Shown here one piece after another: positions 9,441 through 11,074 of a stretch of 11,074 bases of DNA (the stretch's first letter is position 1; the number at the start of each line of letters is the position of its first letter). The notes under the pieces are model-generated. The model was not told where the DNA came from and made no database searches. It saw only the letters and a program-made list of their open reading frames with translations. The translations under genes were made by a program, and so were the position numbers. The DNA is from Verrucomicrobiota bacterium (GTDB lineage: Bacteria; Verrucomicrobiota; Verrucomicrobiia; Limisphaerales; CAIQOK01): contig JANYDP010000202.1 in assembly GCA_025363535.1 (NCBI GenBank), positions 1 to 11,074 of the forward strand, written 5' to 3'.

Positions 9441-10631
9441 TTACGCCTTGATGACGTCCGACACGCGTCCGGCACCGATGGTGCGGCCGCCTTCGCGGAT
9501 CGCGAAGCGCAGACCTTTTTCCATCGCGACCGGCTTCTGCAATTCCACGTCCACCGCGACATTGTCGCCGGGCATCACCATTTCCACGCCCGTGGGCAGG
9601 TTCAAGGTGCCGGTGACATCGCTGGTGCGGAAGTAAAACTGCGGACGGTAGTTGGTGAAAAACGGCGTATGACGGCCGCCCTCATCCTTCGTCAGCACGT
9701 ACACTTCGGCTTTGAATTTCGTGAAGGGCTGGATGGAACCAGGCTTGGCCAAAACCATGCCGCGTTCCACTTCTTCCTTCTTGGTGCCACGCAGCAGCAC
9801 GCCGACGTTGTCGCCCGCGTTCGCAAAGTCCAGCAATTTACGGAACATTTCGATGTCCGTCGCCGTGGTCTTGCGAGTGTCTTTCAAGCCGACGATTTCA
9901 ACTTCGTCCATCTTCTTGAGAACACCGCGTTCCACACGACCGGTCACAACGGTGCCGCGACCTTCAATGTTGAACACGTCTTCGACGCACATCAGGAAGG
10001 GCTTGTCCACTTCGCGCACCGGATCCGGCACAAACGTGTCCAGCGCTTCGAGCAAGTCGGCGATGGCCTTTTCACCTTCCGGCTTGCCCGCGAGGGCTGC
10101 CGTGGCAGAACCGCGAACGATCGGTGTCTTGTCGCCAGGAAAACCGTACTTGGTCAGCAAATCGCGGATTTCCATCTCGATCAATTCGAGGAGGTCGGCA
10201 TCGGCCAAGTCAACCTTGTTCAGGAAAACGACTATGCTTGGCACGCCGACCTGGCGGGCAAGCAGGATGTGCTCACGGGTCTGGGGCATCGGGCCGTCCG
10301 CCGCGCTGACAACCAGCGTCGCGCCGTCCATCTGCGCCGCACCGGTGATCATGTTCTTCACATAGTCAGCGTGGCCGGGGCAGTCAACGTGCGCGTAATG
10401 GCGCTTGGGGCTTTCGTATTCGACGTGCGAAACCGCAATCGTCACCGTCTTGGTGTCGTCGCGAACCGTGCCGCCCTTGGTGATGTCGGCATAAGAAATG
10501 GGCGGAGCCATTCCCTTGCGGCTCTGCACTGCCACGATCGCCGCCGTCAGGGTGGATTTGCCGTGGTCAACGTGCCCGATGGTGCCGACATTGACGTGCG
10601 GTTTCGTTCTTTGAAATTGTTCTTTTGCCAT
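9441..10631 (-). CDS. tuf: Elongation factor Tu
   Basis: GTPase that delivers aminoacyl-tRNA to the ribosomal A site. 396 residues, the usual length. G1 is GHVDHGKST (19-27; S26 in place of the common T), G3 DCPGH (83-87, with catalytic H87), G4 NKVD (138-141) and G5 GSA (174-176). Domain 2 has [13 protein letters not shown] (224-236), and domain 3 ends with [15 protein letters not shown]. The G2/switch I region is unusual: the near-universal RGITI is replaced by KTVTI (61-65), preceded by [15 protein letters not shown], though the Mg2+-binding Thr (T64) is kept. It lies 54 bp after tRNA-Thr; the leader is A/C-rich (for example CGAACAACAATAAAA) with no SD. The single ATG fits the family start [19 protein letters not shown]. 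Confidence 0.99.
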   Translation of the reverse strand: MAKEQFQRTKPHVNVGTIGHVDHGKSTLTAAIVAVQSRKGMAPPISYADITKGGTVRDDTKTVTIAVSHVEYESPKRHYAHVDCPGHADYVKNMITGAAQMDGATLVVSAADGPMPQTREHILLARQVGVPSIVVFLNKVDLADADLLELIEMEIRDLLTKYGFPGDKTPIVRGSATAALAGKPEGEKAIADLLEALDTFVPDPVREVDKPFLMCVEDVFNIEGRGTVVTGRVERGVLKKMDEVEIVGLKDTRKTTATDIEMFRKLLDFANAGDNVGVLLRGTKKEEVERGMVLAKPGSIQPFTKFKAEVYVLTKDEGGRHTPFFTNYRPQFYFRTSDVTGTLNLPTGVEMVMPGDNVAVDVELQKPVAMEKGLRFAIREGGRTIGAGRVSDVIKA

Positions 10632-10685
10632 AGCTAGCTTTTATTGTTGTTCGCGTTTACAGCTTCGTTGTTTCGTTTGTTTTGC

Positions 10686-10761
10686 TGGAGCCCATGATCA
10701 GGATTGAACTGATGACCTCGTCCTTACCAAGGACGTGCTCTACCAACTGAGCTACATGGGC
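10686..10761 (-). tRNA. tRNA-Thr(GGU), CCA encoded
   Basis: 76 nt including the encoded CCA. Acceptor GCCCATG/CATGGGC with U discriminator, D arm GCTC..GAGC, anticodon arm CGTCC-TTGGTAA-GGACG (anticodon GGU), T arm ATCAG-TTCAATC-CTGAT; all stems are perfect. It is the first gene after the strong promoter and precedes tuf, as in the thrT-tufB arrangement of E. coli. Confidence 0.97.
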
Positions 10762-10810
10762 ACCTGCTAAATGCAAATAATCCTGATACCTATAAAGCGA
10801 CAAAAAAACC

Positions 10811-10850
10811 ATCGCCTTAAACCTTCAGAAAAAGCTTAAAGGACGACGAT
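10811..10850 (-). terminator. Weak terminator-like fold in the tRNA-Thr leader
   Basis: In the transcript sense ATCG(TCGT)CCTT-T-AA can pair with TT-T-AAGGCGAT, interrupted by a 4-nt bulge and one T-T mismatch, followed by GG and seven T residues (10808-10802). It lies between the promoter and tRNA-Thr, so it could act as a leader attenuator. The stem is weak and AU-rich; chance is a real alternative. Confidence 0.3.
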
Positions 10851-10882
10851 TTTTCGCACTTTACGGCCCAATGACTTTTTTG

Positions 10883-10911
10883 AAAATACGGAACCCGCGA
10901 ATCCGTGTCAA
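10883..10911 (-). promoter_or_regulatory. Strong sigma70-type promoter for the operon
   Basis: A perfect -35 hexamer TTGACA (10911-10906), a 17-bp spacer, and TATTTT as -10 (10888-10883). Transcription would start near 10876, giving a leader of about 115 nt before tRNA-Thr. Just upstream (about 10945-10912) is a run rich in A and T (TTGAAATTTTTTTTCAA), the composition of an UP element. The bases after the -10 (CAAAAAAG) are not GC-rich, unlike the discriminators of classic stringently controlled stable-RNA promoters. No gene lies between it and tRNA-Thr. Confidence 0.85.
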
Positions 10912-10945
10912 CGTTTTTGAAAAAAAATTTCAACTGTTTTTCCGG

Positions 10946-11074
10946 CCCGCTCTCAAAGTTGCCCGGATCCGTGCCTGACCATTTCTCGCGACCCCATGCC
11001 GTCTGGGTTGTTCCGGTTTGCACGGCGGATGATTGCCCGGAAAGAAAATCATCAGGCAAATCAGCCGATCAAGG
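10946..11074. other. Upstream edge, no recognised gene
   Basis: Together with the promoter and leader this makes a gene-free stretch of 313 bp at the right edge (10762-11074). Short open frames cross it: plus strand from ATG 10996 to the edge (26 codons), and minus strand from the edge to a stop at 10930-10932 (47 codons). Neither resembles a family I know nor has clear coding character. It may hold the end or beginning of a neighbouring gene, but I cannot support one. Confidence 0.5.

Noticed and set aside
10817..11059. 80-codon minus-strand open frame upstream of tRNA-Thr
   Set aside because: It begins at a TTG, runs straight through the strong promoter and AT-rich upstream tract, and has no recognisable motif.
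10996..11074. Plus-strand frame from ATG 10996, open to the edge, as the start of a divergent gene
   Set aside because: Only 26 codons are visible, with no SD or promoter and no familiar sequence; it cannot be supported from this window.

Overview
The window is a near-complete copy of the conserved bacterial translation/transcription 'beta operon' region, read entirely from the minus strand. In transcription order (right to left) it holds a promoter, tRNA-Thr(GGU), tuf (EF-Tu), tRNA-Trp(CCA), tRNA-Ser(UGA), secE, nusG, rplK (L11), rplA (L1), rplJ (L10), rplL (L7/L12), rpoB, and the first 620 codons of rpoC, which runs off the left edge. All complete genes have full-length, uninterrupted frames with family hallmark motifs. 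I see no mobile element, CRISPR array, defence module or foreign-looking gene.

Organism: a moderately GC-rich bacterium. The tRNA-Thr/tuf/tRNA-Trp/secE/nusG/rplKAJL/rpoBC order is widespread and also occurs in the Planctomycetes-Verrucomicrobia-Chlamydia group. The EF-Tu switch I variant, the heptameric inverted repeat after nusG, and the lack of Shine-Dalgarno-like sequences make me favour Verrucomicrobiota. That rests on recollection of family sequences, not on a search.

Layout: 11074-10762 holds no credible gene but carries a strong sigma70-type promoter (TTGACA, 17-bp spacer, TATTTT) with an AT-rich upstream tract and a leader with a weak terminator-like fold. 10761-9188 carries three tRNAs flanking tuf, with two stacked hairpins between tuf and tRNA-Trp. 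9172-8333 is secE-nusG, the translocon subunit and the transcription elongation factor. 8332-8258 is filled by an inverted heptad repeat. 8257-5997 is the L11-L1-L10-L7/L12 stalk set. The 220-bp rplL-rpoB gap has a GC-rich terminator-like hairpin followed by a second long stem-loop, the place where E. coli has its attenuator and RNase III site. 5776-1 is rpoB-rpoC, spaced by 26 bp.

Functionally the genes act together: EF-Tu delivers aminoacyl-tRNA to the GTPase centre built by L11, L10 and L7/L12. NusG couples the polymerase made from RpoB and RpoC to the ribosome, and SecE exports the products. The unusual points are in regulation and detail: a non-canonical EF-Tu G2 motif, no SD-like tetramer before any of the nine starts, no room for a usual L10 autoregulatory leader, a tRNA-Ser whose 3' end lies 15 nt before secE, and the heptad repeat. 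I do not find a new biological system here.
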